Notes: generated from the letters alone by a model not told the origin. 64,000 nucleotides of DNA from Nitrospiraceae bacterium (GCA_919902505.1 CAKKRE010000009.1:28050-92049); one strand, 5' to 3'. Counted from the stretch's first letter, positions 52,341 to 61,647 are shown. Made by a program: numbers and translations.

Positions 52341-53849
52341 AAATGGCACTGACTTAAAGGCTACGTGGCTGATGTGACGTACAAAGAGGCTGATTCCAGT
52401 GATACGGTGGGATTGCCAAACAACCCTCTATCACCCAAGGAGCGAGCCTGAATGCATCCGAAGCGGAGCCCGTGTGCACAGCAACAACGACGGATTCGCA
52501 GCCATGTCCACGACAGCGATGCGTCTGCGTTCTTCAACCTGCTGACACGCCCTGAGTTGTTAGGCGAGGTCGAGTCGCTGGTGCCGCCGCATCGGGAACG
52601 GGTGTTCCCCCCGACCGAGACGCTGTCGATGTTTCTCGCGCAGGCGCTCAGTGCCGATCGCTCGTGCCAGAAGGCGGTGAACGACACGGCCATCAACCGC
52701 TTGGCCGGAGGTCTCCCGCTTTGTCGTACGCATACCGGAGCGTATTGTCGGGCGCGACAACGCGTGCCGATGGAGATGATCGCGACACTGGTGCGACAGA
52801 CGGGGCGACGGATCACCGCGCACGCCCCCGAGCCCTGGCGTTGGCGGGGTCGCCCGGTACGGCTGGTGGACGGCACGACCGTGGTGCTGCCGGACACGCC
52901 GGCCAATCAGGCCGCCTATCCACAACCGCGTAGCCAGAAGCCCGGCCTGGGGTTCCCCTTGTGCCGGATGGTGGGCATGCGGTGTCTCGGGAGCGGGGCG
53001 GTGCTCAATGCGGCCATCGGCCGATATCAGGGTACGGGCGGCGATGAACAGACCCTCCTCCGTTCGATACTCGATACGTTGGAGCGTGGGGACCTGCTCG
53101 TGGGCGATGCCTGTTACGCCACGTATGTTCTGCGCTGCACCGTGCGCAAACTGGGCAGTGATGCGGTATGTGAGCACTACGGGGCCCGCCAACGCCGGAC
53201 CGACGTTCGCTGCGGTCAGCGGTTGGGCCCGCGCGACCATCTGATCGTGCTGCACAAACCGACCAACAAACCTGACTGGATGACTCAGGCTGACGACGAT
53301 CAGGCGCCCGATACCCTGAGGGCCCGGGAACGGCGCACCGGCGGCAAGCCCCTGGTGACGACGCGGCTGTGCCCCAAGGACACGCACAAGTCCGCCTTGA
53401 AGGCATTGTTTCGAAGCCGATGGCATGTCGAGCTCGATTTGCGCAACATCAAGAGCACCTTGGGCATGGAGCGGGTAAGTTGTCAGCCCCCCGCGATGGC
53501 CCTCAAGGAAATTTGGGTCCATCTCCGGGCCTACAATCTCATTCGGCTGATGAGGGCTCAGGCGGCGCGGCGCACCGACTCGCTGCCGCGCCAGCTCCGT
53601 TTCAAACACACCCTACAGCTCTGGATCGCCTGGGATCATCATGGCCAGAGCCTCAACTGCGACGAGACGCAGTATGGCCTGTTGGCCCTGATCGCTCAAC
53701 AGCGGGTCGGCAACCGGCCCGGCCGCATCGAGCCCAGAGCCATCACGCGACGACCCAAACCCTACCCGCTGCTCACCAAACCACGCGCGATCGCCAGAAA
53801 GGACGCCCGACAATATGGCCATCCCGAGAAGCGTAAGTAAGTGCCATTC
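52341..53849 (+). mobile_element. IS4-family insertion sequence (1509 bp)
   Basis: Inverted ends AAATGGCACTGACTTA and, in complement, GAATGGCACTTACTTA surround one transposase gene. The 11-base word GGGTCTGTCCC stands directly outside both ends (52330-52340 and 53850-53860) and reads as the target duplication. Length, duplication size and DDE transposase fit IS4. The element appears intact. Confidence 0.85.
52452..53840 (+). CDS. IS4-family DDE transposase
   Basis: 462 residues. The DDE residues are visible as VRLVDGTTVVLPD (first Asp), LVGDACYATY (second Asp), and SRWHVELDLRNIKSTLGME (Glu in the Y/W-x-E region). The N-terminus is basic and DNA-binding. The frame is intact and fills the element, so it is probably functional. 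Confidence 0.92.
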   Translation: MHPKRSPCAQQQRRIRSHVHDSDASAFFNLLTRPELLGEVESLVPPHRERVFPPTETLSMFLAQALSADRSCQKAVNDTAINRLAGGLPLCRTHTGAYCRARQRVPMEMIATLVRQTGRRITAHAPEPWRWRGRPVRLVDGTTVVLPDTPANQAAYPQPRSQKPGLGFPLCRMVGMRCLGSGAVLNAAIGRYQGTGGDEQTLLRSILDTLERGDLLVGDACYATYVLRCTVRKLGSDAVCEHYGARQRRTDVRCGQRLGPRDHLIVLHKPTNKPDWMTQADDDQAPDTLRARERRTGGKPLVTTRLCPKDTHKSALKALFRSRWHVELDLRNIKSTLGMERVSCQPPAMALKEIWVHLRAYNLIRLMRAQAARRTDSLPRQLRFKHTLQLWIAWDHHGQSLNCDETQYGLLALIAQQRVGNRPGRIEPRAITRRPKPYPLLTKPRAIARKDARQYGHPEKRK

Positions 53850-54059
53850 GGGTCTGTCCCGTTATCCCTGCTTGATCAATTCGGCGAGAGCCAGGTCATC
53901 ACTCAGGCGCACCGATGCGCCACTCTGTGCGGATGCCGCGATGCGTCTGCCGACCGCCTCCTTTGCCACCTTGGCCGTGCAACCGATCTCATTACACCGT
54001 GGCTGTGTGAAGCGTGATGAGGTTTCGCCGTCAAACGTGCCGCGCTGGTTTGGGTTGCT

Positions 54060-54410
54060 TTACCGCACCAGAACTGGCGCGAGCCGCCTCTGACCGCCGG
54101 TCGTCCAAACCGAGAGGTCGATGGTTCGTCTTCCCTCGACGCTCAGAGAGCCGGATACGAGCTGTGTCTCCTGCATCAGCATTTCCCCTTTAGAATCGAT
54201 GAACCGAATCGCCACTTCGCCTGGGCCGATGATCGCAATTTCCATGACTGGCTCTTTCTCCATCGGTGTAGGAATGAGACGCGCAGCCTCGATAACCGGG
54301 GAGGTTGTGCTCAATACGATCTGCCCGACATCCTGCCAAGGTTGAAACGTCATTCCAAGTGATTTTTGGCGATGTCCCTCGCTGGCTGAGTGGAGCACCG
54401 GCAGATTCAC
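54060..54410 (-). CDS. Hypothetical protein, possibly truncated or frameshifted
   Basis: 116 residues from GTG 54410. The C-terminal part IAIIGPGEVAIRFIDSKGEMLMQ and TQLVSGSLSVEGRRTIDLSVW is beta-rich and coding-like. A short frame from ATG 54490 ends exactly at this GTG (GTGA overlap) and also reads like protein, so the two may be one gene with a frameshift. The IS30 element ends seven bases before that ATG, so the original 5' end is probably lost. No family recognised. Confidence 0.4.
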   Translation of the reverse strand: MNLPVLHSASEGHRQKSLGMTFQPWQDVGQIVLSTTSPVIEAARLIPTPMEKEPVMEIAIIGPGEVAIRFIDSKGEMLMQETQLVSGSLSVEGRRTIDLSVWTTGGQRRLAPVLVR

Positions 54411-54496
54411 TGGTATATCGCTTTGGATACACCGATCGTTGAGCAGACAAGGCCGGTCTCCGATGTTTCAACAACTTCAACGGAATACATGGCGGT

Positions 54497-55560
54497 TTCA
54501 AGTTCCAAGTGCAACGGGTGAATGATGGCGCAGTTGCGCATAGACTTCCAGGGGCGTGGCAACGTCGAGACATTGCCTCGGGCGCGTGTTCAACCGATGC
54601 GCGATGGCATTCAACTCGCGCTGCGTGTACCCCGACAAGTCCGTGCCCTTGGGCAGGTACTGGCGCAGCAGCCCATTCGTGTTCTCGTTGGTCCCGCGTT
54701 GCCAGGGGCTGTACGGATCCGCAAAGAAGATTTGGATCGCCAGCCGCTGGGCCAACTGCTCGTGCGCGGCCATCTCTTTCCCTCGATCATACGTCAGGGT
54801 TTTCCGCAGCAGGGCGGCACGTGCCGGAGTTTTTTGGTAAAGCCCGCTCGGGCACTCGTGGCATCGGTCCCGTTCATCTTGGCCAGGATGACCAAGCGGG
54901 TGGTCCGCTCCACCAGGGTCCCGACGGCCGAGCCATTCCGTGCCCCCTTGATCAGGTCGCCCTCCCAGTGGCCGGGCACCGTGCGGGTAGCCACCTCGGC
55001 GGGGCGCTCCGCGATCGGCGTCATATTGGGAATCTGGCCGCGACGATCTGTGCCCCGCGCCCGAGGCCGACGCGCCTTGCGGGCCTGCCGCAACGCGGCC
55101 AACAATGCACTGCGCAGGGTGCCGCGGGGCAACACATACAGCCCCACATAGATGGTCTCGGCCGAGAGCTGTTTCCGCATATCGTCAGGATACGCGCGTC
55201 GGAGGCGCCCCGCAATCGGTTCGGGCGAGCAGCCCTCCGCCAGATGCGTCCGCACATACTGCCACAGCCAGGGGTCGAGGAGTTTACGCGGTCGCCGTGG
55301 CTGACAGGCTCGAGCGGCCGCCTGGACCTGCGCCGTACAGGCACGATAGGGGCGGCCCCGCGTGGTGTTGCGGGCCGACTCACGGCTCACGGTGCTGGGC
55401 GCGCGTCCCAACACCCGCGCCATCGTCCGCAACGAATGGCCGCCAGCCAGCCCCAGACTCAAGGTTTCACGTTCTTCGGCACTCATGTGTCGATAGGCTC
55501 TCGTGTGCATGGCAACACCGTAGCCCATCCGGGCGTGAAGTGTTGCACTTGGAGTTAGAA
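54497..55560 (-). mobile_element. IS30-family insertion sequence (about 1064 bp)
   Basis: Ends TTCAAGTTCCAAGTGCAAC (54497-54515) and, in complement, TTCTAACTCCAAGTGCAAC (55542-55560) match at 16 of 19 positions. They enclose an IS30-type transposase that is frameshifted. The short target duplication usual for IS30 cannot be fixed by eye. Confidence 0.75.
54498..55510 (-). pseudogene. IS30-family transposase, frameshifted
   Basis: The first part (55510 to about 54810) has the IS30 helix-turn-helix MSAEERETLSLGLAGGHSLRTMARVLGRAPSTVSRE and WEGDLIKGARNGSAVGTLVERTTR with the first DDE Asp. A one-base deletion after KKLRHVPP shifts the frame. The second part continues with TLTYDRGKEMAAHEQLA and PYSPWQRGTNENTNGLLRQYLPKG, the D and E of the triad. 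The stop is a TGA within the right terminal repeat. The slippery A-run nearby is out of phase for a programmed shift. Confidence 0.85.
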
Positions 55561-55655
55561 CTCAAGCATCCAAAACCCGCTCAGGCCTGCTCTTTGCTCA
55601 TCTACGTATCCAAGAGAACGGCGCATCACTTGGCCCATGACGGAGGATGATCGCC

Positions 55656-56066
55656 ATGCAACGTCTACTGACAGCCCTTGGTGCTTTCGGCCTGCTGTTG
55701 TTATTCGTGTCCGGTGTCGCTCACCACACCTGCTCCAGCAAGGAAATGATAGAGATGAAGGGGAGTGGCTTTAGCGTCGATGAGATCAACAACATGTGCA
55801 CGAGTTACAAAATTCAGGATCAGGCGCCTCAGGCCATCAATCAGGCCCTTCAAAACGAGATCGAAAAGAATCTTCAGGATGGAAAGCGGGCCACACCCAA
55901 TGCCGCTCAGCATTCGTCTCAACCATCCCCCTATCAAGTCGTTCAGGGCGAAGGTACTACATGCGCGACTCAAGTCGGACTGTGCCCGCTGATGCAGCCT
56001 GGTTACAGGGGGGCTCCCTGCGTCTGTCGTTCGCGCTACGGGCAGTTTCCCGGCGTGGTGAGGTGA
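55656..56066 (+). CDS. Small secreted Cys-containing protein
   Basis: 136 residues from ATG 55656, placed nine bases after GGAGG (the ATG at 55647 touches the ribosome site). Signal peptide at about 1-23 (SGVAHH). The mature part has six Cys, a helix KEMIEMKGSGFSVDEINNMC, a Gln-rich middle and a C-terminal Cys-rich segment ending in CVCRSRYGQ. Three disulfides are possible. Family not recognised. Confidence 0.55.
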   Translation: MQRLLTALGAFGLLLLFVSGVAHHTCSSKEMIEMKGSGFSVDEINNMCTSYKIQDQAPQAINQALQNEIEKNLQDGKRATPNAAQHSSQPSPYQVVQGEGTTCATQVGLCPLMQPGYRGAPCVCRSRYGQFPGVVR

Positions 56067-56217
56067 TCACGCGATGGGCAGACCGAACTCCTGTGCGTTC
56101 AGTCGCCTGATCGCTTCATCCCTGCCGCGATCGTCCAGTGATCGGAAGGATAACTGATCCTATTCAGGGGGCATGGCGAAAGAGGGGGCGCAGTGAGGCG
56201 TGCCATGGCATGCATGT

Positions 56218-59200
56218 TCAGGTAAATGCAGGTTTGCGTCGCAGGTCGAGGGTGAAGGGAAAATCTCGATTCCGCTCTTCAGGCCGGACGGTCATCGGTC
56301 CCGGCGTATGGCCGTGGTCCCAGAAGCGAGCGCTGCGTCGAGCTTCGGCTGCGTTCGCGTTGACCGGAAACGACGTAGGGTTCCGTCCTCCCGGATGTAC
56401 CGCGTGGTAGGTGCATCCGCCGATCGCGCGGCCGGTCCAGGTATCGACGAGATCAAACACCAGCGGGGACTGCACCGGGATGGTCGGATGCAATCCCGAC
56501 GGTGGTTGCCAGGCCCGGTAGCGGACTCCCGCCACGAACTCGCCCCGCGTTCCGGTCGGATGAAGCGGGACCGGCCGCCCATTGCACACGACCAGGTGGC
56601 GCGTATCGGTCATGCCGTTGACTTTGACCTGCACCCGTTCCACTGAAGAGTCCACATAGCGTGCGGTGGCGCCCGCGACCGCTTCTTCGCCCAACACGTG
56701 CCACGGCTCGATGGCCTGGCGCAGTTCAAGCTCAATATTTTCAGAGACCACGCTGCCGAAGCGGGGAAAGCGGAATTCAAAAAATGGCGCCAGCCACTCG
56801 ACCTGGAACGGATACCCAGCGGATTGTAATTCCCACAGTACGTCCTTCATATCTTGTGCGACGAAATGCGGCAGCATGAACCGGTCATGCAATTCAGTCC
56901 CCCAGCGCACCAACTGGGCTTGATAGGGCTGGTTCCAGAATCGTGCGACGAGGGCACGCAGCAACAACATCTGAGCCAGACTCATTCGGGAATGAGGCGG
57001 CATCTCAAAGGCCCTGAATTCCACCAAGCCGAGGCGTCCCGTCACAGAATCCGGCGAATAGAGCTTGTCGATGGAGAATTCCGCGCGGTGCGTATTGCCG
57101 GTCAGGTCCACGAGCAGATGCCGTAACATGCGGTCCACCAACCAGGGCATCAGGGGCTCTTGACCGGACCCCTGCTTGGCCGCCATGTGCTGAAACGCGA
57201 TCTCAAGTTCATACAGGTGATCATGGCGCGCCTCATCGACCCTGGGCGCTTGACTGGTCGGCCCCACAAACAGGCCGGAGAACAGGTAAGACAGCCCTGG
57301 ATGATTCAGCCAATAGGTGATCAGACTCTTCAGCAGATCCGGACGGCGCAACATGGGGCTCTCTGCGGGAGTGAGACCGCCCAAGGTGACATGGTTTCCA
57401 CCACCCGTGCCGGTATGGCGCCCATCAAGCATGAACTTTTCGGTACCCAGTCGTGACTGGCGCGCTTCTTCGTAGAGAATGTGCGTGTTGGCAACCAGCT
57501 CGTCCCAGGTCTTCGCCGGGTGAATATTGACTTCAATGACGCCTGGATCAGGGGTGACCTTGAACGACTGCAATCGGGGATCATGAGCAGGCGGATAACC
57601 TTCCACCCACAGAGGACTGTGCAGCTCAGCCGCAGTCTGCTCAACCGCGCTGACCAGATCGAGATAGTCTTCCAGATGGGACTGGGGCGGCATGAAGACG
57701 TGCAATCGTCCCTGCCGGACTTCGACGCACAGGGCTGTCCGAACCACGTTCTGAGCCGATTCACCGACCGCCCATGCTGTGGTGACTGCGAGTTGCCGTC
57801 GATCGGGTGGGCCACACTCGCGCATCCTAGGACCGGCCTGTCCTAAAGGCTCGCGCGCTTCCGTTGGGTCTCGTTCTGGCTTGATCTCATCATCTTCCGG
57901 AGCCATCCAAGGCAGCGAGGTCAAGGGCAGCCGATAACCCATCGGCGAATCGCCCGGCAACAGGTAGAGATGGCTTCGCTTCAGTGGCCAGGCACCTGAG
58001 ATCCAGTGGACGTTGCGCGCACTTGAGCGGCGAAGACCAGCCTGCGCCACTGCTTTCAACGGCAGCACATAACCGGTCGCTTCGCCCAGCCCGCGATCCA
58101 GTAATCGAGCCAAGGTATGACGCTGCTCCGGATCTTTGAGATCCTTTTGGAGTGGATCCACGTTCACCGGCAGCTTCTGTTCCTCCATCAGATAATGCCA
58201 GGTATCTTCATAGGCTGGGATGGCAAAGGCGGGGTTCAAATTGAGTCGCTCGGCCAACCGAGTCACAAACGTCCGCGCGTGATCTGCCGTGTAGCCATAG
58301 GAGATTGTTTCGTCGGCGATCAATGCCGGTTCATGCCAGACCGGTGCTCCATCCGTCCGCCAATAACAACCCAACGCCCAACGGGGTAAGACTTCGCCCG
58401 GATACCATTTGCCCTGGCCATAGTGCAGCAGCCCGCCTGGAGCGAAGCGATCCCTGAGGCGCTTGAATAAATCACCGGCGCGCTTGCGCTTGCTGGGACC
58501 CAGCGCATCGATCGTCCATTCTGCACCCTCCATATCGTCAATCGAGACAAAGGTCGGTTCTCCGCCCATCGTGAGACGCGCTTCTCCAGCCTGCAAATCG
58601 GCATCGACCTGATGCCCCAGCGCGTCGATGGCGCGCCATTGTTCTTCGGAATAGGGCTTCGTGACACGCGGATCCTCGTGAATCCGCGTGACCGACATGC
58701 TGAAGACCAGCTCGGATTCGCACACACCGGTACGTCCGATCACCGGCGCGGCGCTGGACGGAGAGGCCGTGCAGGCCAAGGGAATGTGCCCTTCGCCCGT
58801 CAAGAGGCCGGAAGTCGGATCGAGCCCGACCCAGCCGGCGCCGGGAATATAGACTTCCGCCCAGGCATGGAGGTCGGTGAAATCCTGCTTGGGGCCGGCC
58901 GGTCCTTCGAGGGGCGTGACGTCCGCAACCAACTGAATCAGGTATCCAGACGCAAACCGCGCAGCGAGGCCCAAGTGCCGAAGGATTTGCACCAACAGCC
59001 AGCCACTGTCACGGCACGAGCCCCGCCGCGATTGCAGCGTCTGCTCACAGGTTTGAACGCCCGGTTCCAGCCGGACAATGTAGTCGATATCCCGCTGGAG
59101 TCGTTGATTGAGGCGAACCAGCATATCGTTAATGAAGTTCGACTCCCCCTGGTCGGCAGTCTTAAACCGTTCCAGCCAGGCTCCAAGCAAGGGCCCGCAA

Positions 59201-59565
59201 GGTTCGACTTCGAGGAACGGCGCCAACTCGTTCGTCAACTGCGGGGCATACGTAAATGGAAATCGCTCGGCGGACGGCTCAACGAAGAAATCGAACGGAT
59301 TGATCACCGTCATATCGGCTACCACATCCACCACGACCGCGAGTTCGGTGGCCCGTTCCGGAAAGACGAGGCGTGCCAGATAATTACCGTAGGGGTCCTG
59401 CTGCCAGTTGATGAAATGATTGGTGGGACGAACCTGCAGTGAATAACTATAAATCCGCGTTCGGCAATGTGGCGCGGGGCGCAGCCGGACTTCATGCGGG
59501 GCCAGATTCACCGGTCGATCGAAGCGATAATGGGTGGTGTGGTTGAGCGCGACTCTGATGCTCAT
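56218..59565 (-). CDS. Transglutaminase-domain/DUF2126 giant protein
   Basis: 1115 residues. Residues 1-270 are a bacterial transglutaminase-like cysteine-protease fold: C184 in SRRGSCRDSGWLL, H233 in DLHAWAEVYIPG and D249 in GLDPTSG form the triad. The rest is DUF2126, with VSIDDMEGAEWTIDALG, YGYTADHARTFVTRLAERL, a DGRHTGTGGGNHVTLGG loop rich in Gly and His, and NHPGLSYLFSGLFVGPTSQ. Such proteins are typical neighbours of Anbu, which lies 3 bp upstream in the same operon. The partners that often accompany them (circularly permuted ATP-grasp and alpha-E proteins) are not in the window. Confidence 0.9.
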   Translation of the reverse strand: MSIRVALNHTTHYRFDRPVNLAPHEVRLRPAPHCRTRIYSYSLQVRPTNHFINWQQDPYGNYLARLVFPERATELAVVVDVVADMTVINPFDFFVEPSAERFPFTYAPQLTNELAPFLEVEPCGPLLGAWLERFKTADQGESNFINDMLVRLNQRLQRDIDYIVRLEPGVQTCEQTLQSRRGSCRDSGWLLVQILRHLGLAARFASGYLIQLVADVTPLEGPAGPKQDFTDLHAWAEVYIPGAGWVGLDPTSGLLTGEGHIPLACTASPSSAAPVIGRTGVCESELVFSMSVTRIHEDPRVTKPYSEEQWRAIDALGHQVDADLQAGEARLTMGGEPTFVSIDDMEGAEWTIDALGPSKRKRAGDLFKRLRDRFAPGGLLHYGQGKWYPGEVLPRWALGCYWRTDGAPVWHEPALIADETISYGYTADHARTFVTRLAERLNLNPAFAIPAYEDTWHYLMEEQKLPVNVDPLQKDLKDPEQRHTLARLLDRGLGEATGYVLPLKAVAQAGLRRSSARNVHWISGAWPLKRSHLYLLPGDSPMGYRLPLTSLPWMAPEDDEIKPERDPTEAREPLGQAGPRMRECGPPDRRQLAVTTAWAVGESAQNVVRTALCVEVRQGRLHVFMPPQSHLEDYLDLVSAVEQTAAELHSPLWVEGYPPAHDPRLQSFKVTPDPGVIEVNIHPAKTWDELVANTHILYEEARQSRLGTEKFMLDGRHTGTGGGNHVTLGGLTPAESPMLRRPDLLKSLITYWLNHPGLSYLFSGLFVGPTSQAPRVDEARHDHLYELEIAFQHMAAKQGSGQEPLMPWLVDRMLRHLLVDLTGNTHRAEFSIDKLYSPDSVTGRLGLVEFRAFEMPPHSRMSLAQMLLLRALVARFWNQPYQAQLVRWGTELHDRFMLPHFVAQDMKDVLWELQSAGYPFQVEWLAPFFEFRFPRFGSVVSENIELELRQAIEPWHVLGEEAVAGATARYVDSSVERVQVKVNGMTDTRHLVVCNGRPVPLHPTGTRGEFVAGVRYRAWQPPSGLHPTIPVQSPLVFDLVDTWTGRAIGGCTYHAVHPGGRNPTSFPVNANAAEARRSARFWDHGHTPGPMTVRPEERNRDFPFTLDLRRKPAFT

Positions 59566-59568
59566 ATT

Positions 59569-60297
59569 TTAAGTGTCCCAGTACGGATCAGGCAGTTCAC
59601 TGAACAGCCGCTTCAACCCGGCCCCCCATTGCTCGCGCACCTTGTCGAAATAGGAGTCATGGTCCCAGAGTCGCCGTTGCAGCCCGACTTTGAGGCTGTC
59701 CCGTTGATAACACAGGAGGTCGATCGGCGGACCGACGGAAATATTGCTGCGCATGGTCGAATCGAAGGAGATCAGGACGCATTTCGCCGCTTCCATCAGG
59801 CCGGTGGGGTAGGTGATCACTCGGTCGATGATCGGCTTCCCATACTTGACCTCTCCGTTCTGACAGTAGGGCGTATCCGGCGTCGCTTCTATGAAATTGC
59901 CTTCGGTGTAGATGTTGAACAACCGATGCCGCTCGCCACCGATTTGTCCGCCCACAATGAAACCGGCGCTGGCATCAATGTTGCGCTCCACGAGATAGGG
60001 ACCGTCTCGCTTCTGCACTTCGCGTAGAGTCTCACCTATGAGGCAGGCCAGATCGTACATGGACCCGAGATTCCAGATGTTCTGTTGGTTCATGTACGCT
60101 CGCTGTTCCAACAAGGCCACCACTCCTTGGGTCACGGCGAGATTGCCGGAACTCAGCATGACGATGACCCGATCCCCTACACGCTCGAACAGGGTCATCT
60201 TGCGAAAGTTGCCGATCTGGTCCATTCCTGCGTTGGTCCGCGAATCCGACGCGAGTACCAATCCCGAATCCAGAATGACACCGACACAATAGGTCAT
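59569..60297 (-). CDS. Anbu, proteasome-beta-like Ntn peptidase
   Basis: 242 residues from ATG 60297, chosen so that the protein begins M-T-Y-C. T2 becomes the N-terminal nucleophile after Met removal. VILDSGLVLASDSRTNAGMDQIGNFRKM is the proteasome-beta/HslV-like region with the Asp and Lys of the site (Lys in FRKM). AGFIVGGQIGGERHRLFNIYTEGNFIEA and DRVITYPTGLMEAAKCVLISFDSTMRSN are typical of Anbu. GAGGGTGAGTG upstream serves as ribosome site. It is the ancestral bacterial proteasome relative, forming helical or ring assemblies. Confidence 0.9.
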   Translation of the reverse strand: MTYCVGVILDSGLVLASDSRTNAGMDQIGNFRKMTLFERVGDRVIVMLSSGNLAVTQGVVALLEQRAYMNQQNIWNLGSMYDLACLIGETLREVQKRDGPYLVERNIDASAGFIVGGQIGGERHRLFNIYTEGNFIEATPDTPYCQNGEVKYGKPIIDRVITYPTGLMEAAKCVLISFDSTMRSNISVGPPIDLLCYQRDSLKVGLQRRLWDHDSYFDKVREQWGAGLKRLFSELPDPYWDT

Positions 60298-60570
60298 CAC
60301 TCACCCTCACAACGTTGGGATATGGCCTGAACAGCGTTCAGTCGTCTCGTCTGGACCGAGGAAGCACTGGCGCTCACGTGATCGAACGTAGATTACGCCC
60401 TCCAGGCCGTCAAGACAACTCAGCATGACCGGCAGGTGGGTGGTCTATGCAGCTCGCTTGGGAGAAATTGAAAGGGGCTGTCCTCTTTGTATGGGACCCC
60501 TCATATTCCACCGTCAGCGGGAGCCTATCGGGTGCTGTTCAAACGGTCCGGAGCCGGCAGCGACATCACG

Positions 60571-60643
60571 TTCTCAGCAAACCCGATTTTCAGCAAGCCC
60601 ACTGACCGGCCATCTGTCGTTGCAAGGCCCAACATTCAGGCTG
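60571..60643. repeat. Diverged copy of intergenic repeat (pair with 63250-63323)
   Basis: About 73 bp align with 63250-63323 in the same orientation at roughly 77% identity by hand count, with exact blocks such as GATTTT, ACTGACC, ATCTGTC and TTGCAAGG. Neither copy has a clear open frame. Confidence 0.55.
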
Positions 60644-60670
60644 GGTCGCGACATCTTTGTTCGAGGCTAG

Positions 60671-60799
60671 GAGCCTGTCCGACATTAGGAAACACGAAAA
60701 TTTCGACGCGCACATTTGGCTCAGGATCAACGATCTCGCTTCGGTCAATATGATTTCATCCCCCCAAATCGGTCTTTTTCGGCAATGTCGGACAGGCTC
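60671..60799. mobile_element. MITE, 129 bp, with CTAG target duplication
   Basis: Perfect inverted ends GAGCCTGTCCGACATT and AATGTCGGACAGGCTC surround 97 bp without an open frame, and CTAG stands immediately outside both ends (60667-60670, 60800-60803). A palindromic CTAG duplication is reminiscent of IS1182-type insertions. Confidence 0.75.
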
Positions 60800-60829
60800 C
60801 TAGATGTTTTAAAATGGAGTTCAGAAGTG

Positions 60830-60865
60830 GTATCGGAACGGATATGGGGTTATCTGATTCGATAC
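60830..60865. promoter_or_regulatory. Degenerate third GTATC/GATAC array
   Basis: GTATC-N6-GATAT followed after four bases by TTATC-N6-GATAC. This resembles the arrays at 49593 and 52137, but two half-sites have changed and the central spacing is four rather than six. No membrane-protein paralog is next to it. Confidence 0.45.
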
Positions 60866-61142
60866 ACCGGATCAGGTTCAATACGATGGTGAAGGCTTCA
60901 TCGCAGACACCATGCTCCTGTTAAATCGTTGTAACGACTACACGTCACGTGCTCTTCTCAGACGTTCCCATTCATTGGGTTCGTAAGTACGATTCTTGCT
61001 CGTTCGTCTCGAAGTGAATGACGTCAAGCTATCATGGCGGCCGCGTAGTCGTGAGATCGCAGGCGTGGGAATCCTGCACAGATTTAAGACGGTTCGATAG
61101 GGCTTCTACACGGCGAAGCATTCGTCGGTGCGATGCCGAGAG

Positions 61143-61484
61143 CTACGGCGGTTTCGGCCGCAGGATGGAGACACCGTCTTTGGTCATTCCTGTGACGCGC
61201 CCCTGTCGGAACCAAACCTGGACGTTGTCTGTCTCGTAGATGAATACGATCCGTGATTTCGACACAGCGGTCTCGGGGTTGACCTCTGTGAAGTCTCGGA
61301 GGACCTTTCCTGAGAGCACGGCTTTCCTGTCAGGTTCACCAATGATGGTGATGACATCCTGCATGGACATGCCGATTGTTACGTTCATGATCTCAGCAGA
61401 TGCCGCCCATGGGACAATGACGGAGAGTGCGGTTGCGCAGATGAGGAGACCGATAAGAAGTGACTTTCCAAAAACGGATTCCAT
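61143..61484 (-). CDS. SmpA/BamE-like small secreted protein
   Basis: 113 residues from ATG 61484. An N-terminal signal/anchor (about 8-28, ending ASAEI), then GMSMQDVITIIGEPDRKAVLSG, the helix-G-x-P pattern of SmpA/OmlA/BamE domains, and strands IVFIYETDNVQVWFRQGRVTGMTKDG. There is no lipobox. It is divergent from the neprosin gene, with 163 bp between starts. Confidence 0.65.
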   Translation of the reverse strand: MESVFGKSLLIGLLICATALSVIVPWAASAEIMNVTIGMSMQDVITIIGEPDRKAVLSGKVLRDFTEVNPETAVSKSRIVFIYETDNVQVWFRQGRVTGMTKDGVSILRPKPP

Positions 61485-61647
61485 TGAAATCCACCAGTAA
61501 GTCCGTATCGCACGCCACAGATTCTTGTCCATTGTATTCGGTAGCGGGCATCTCCTCAACAGCGGCACCAAGGCGGCAACCAAGGCGCCTGCTGGAAAAG
61601 TCGGTCTGTCGCGCAGCGGTTGCTTTTCTCAGAAAGGAGAAACCATC

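Larger units (their letters stand above)
60298..61142. other. Repeat-rich gene-free region
   Basis: About 840 bp between the Anbu gene and the SmpA-like gene, both on the minus strand. It contains a diverged repeat (60571-60643), a MITE (60671-60799) and a degenerate GTATC/GATAC array (60830-60865). No open frame here has coding character. The first 120 bases should include the Anbu promoter. Confidence 0.6.

Noticed and set aside
52560..53609. Long minus-strand frame opposite the IS4 transposase
   Set aside because: A shadow of a transposase with a complete DDE set.
54790..54830. Programmed -1 frameshift for the IS30 transposase
   Set aside because: The A-run in ACC-AAA-AAA-CTC is not in phase for the X-XXY-YYZ slip, no stimulatory structure is evident, and IS30 elements usually use a single frame.
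54509..55558. 349-codon plus-strand frame opposite the IS30 element
   Set aside because: The minus strand carries the IS30 motifs. The plus frame is Arg/Pro/Gly-rich noise.
59569..60297. HslV protease
   Set aside because: There is no HslU ATPase next to it, and the N-terminus M-T-Y-C-V-G with a transglutaminase/DUF2126 neighbour fits Anbu instead.
60425..60670. 81-codon frame in the Anbu-SmpA gap
   Set aside because: It overlaps a diverged repeat and a MITE end, lacks a ribosome site and has no protein-like pattern.
60667..60803. Interpretation of the inverted repeat as a transcription terminator
   Set aside because: The arms are 97 bp apart and flanked by a CTAG duplication, which fits a transposon remnant better than a terminator hairpin.
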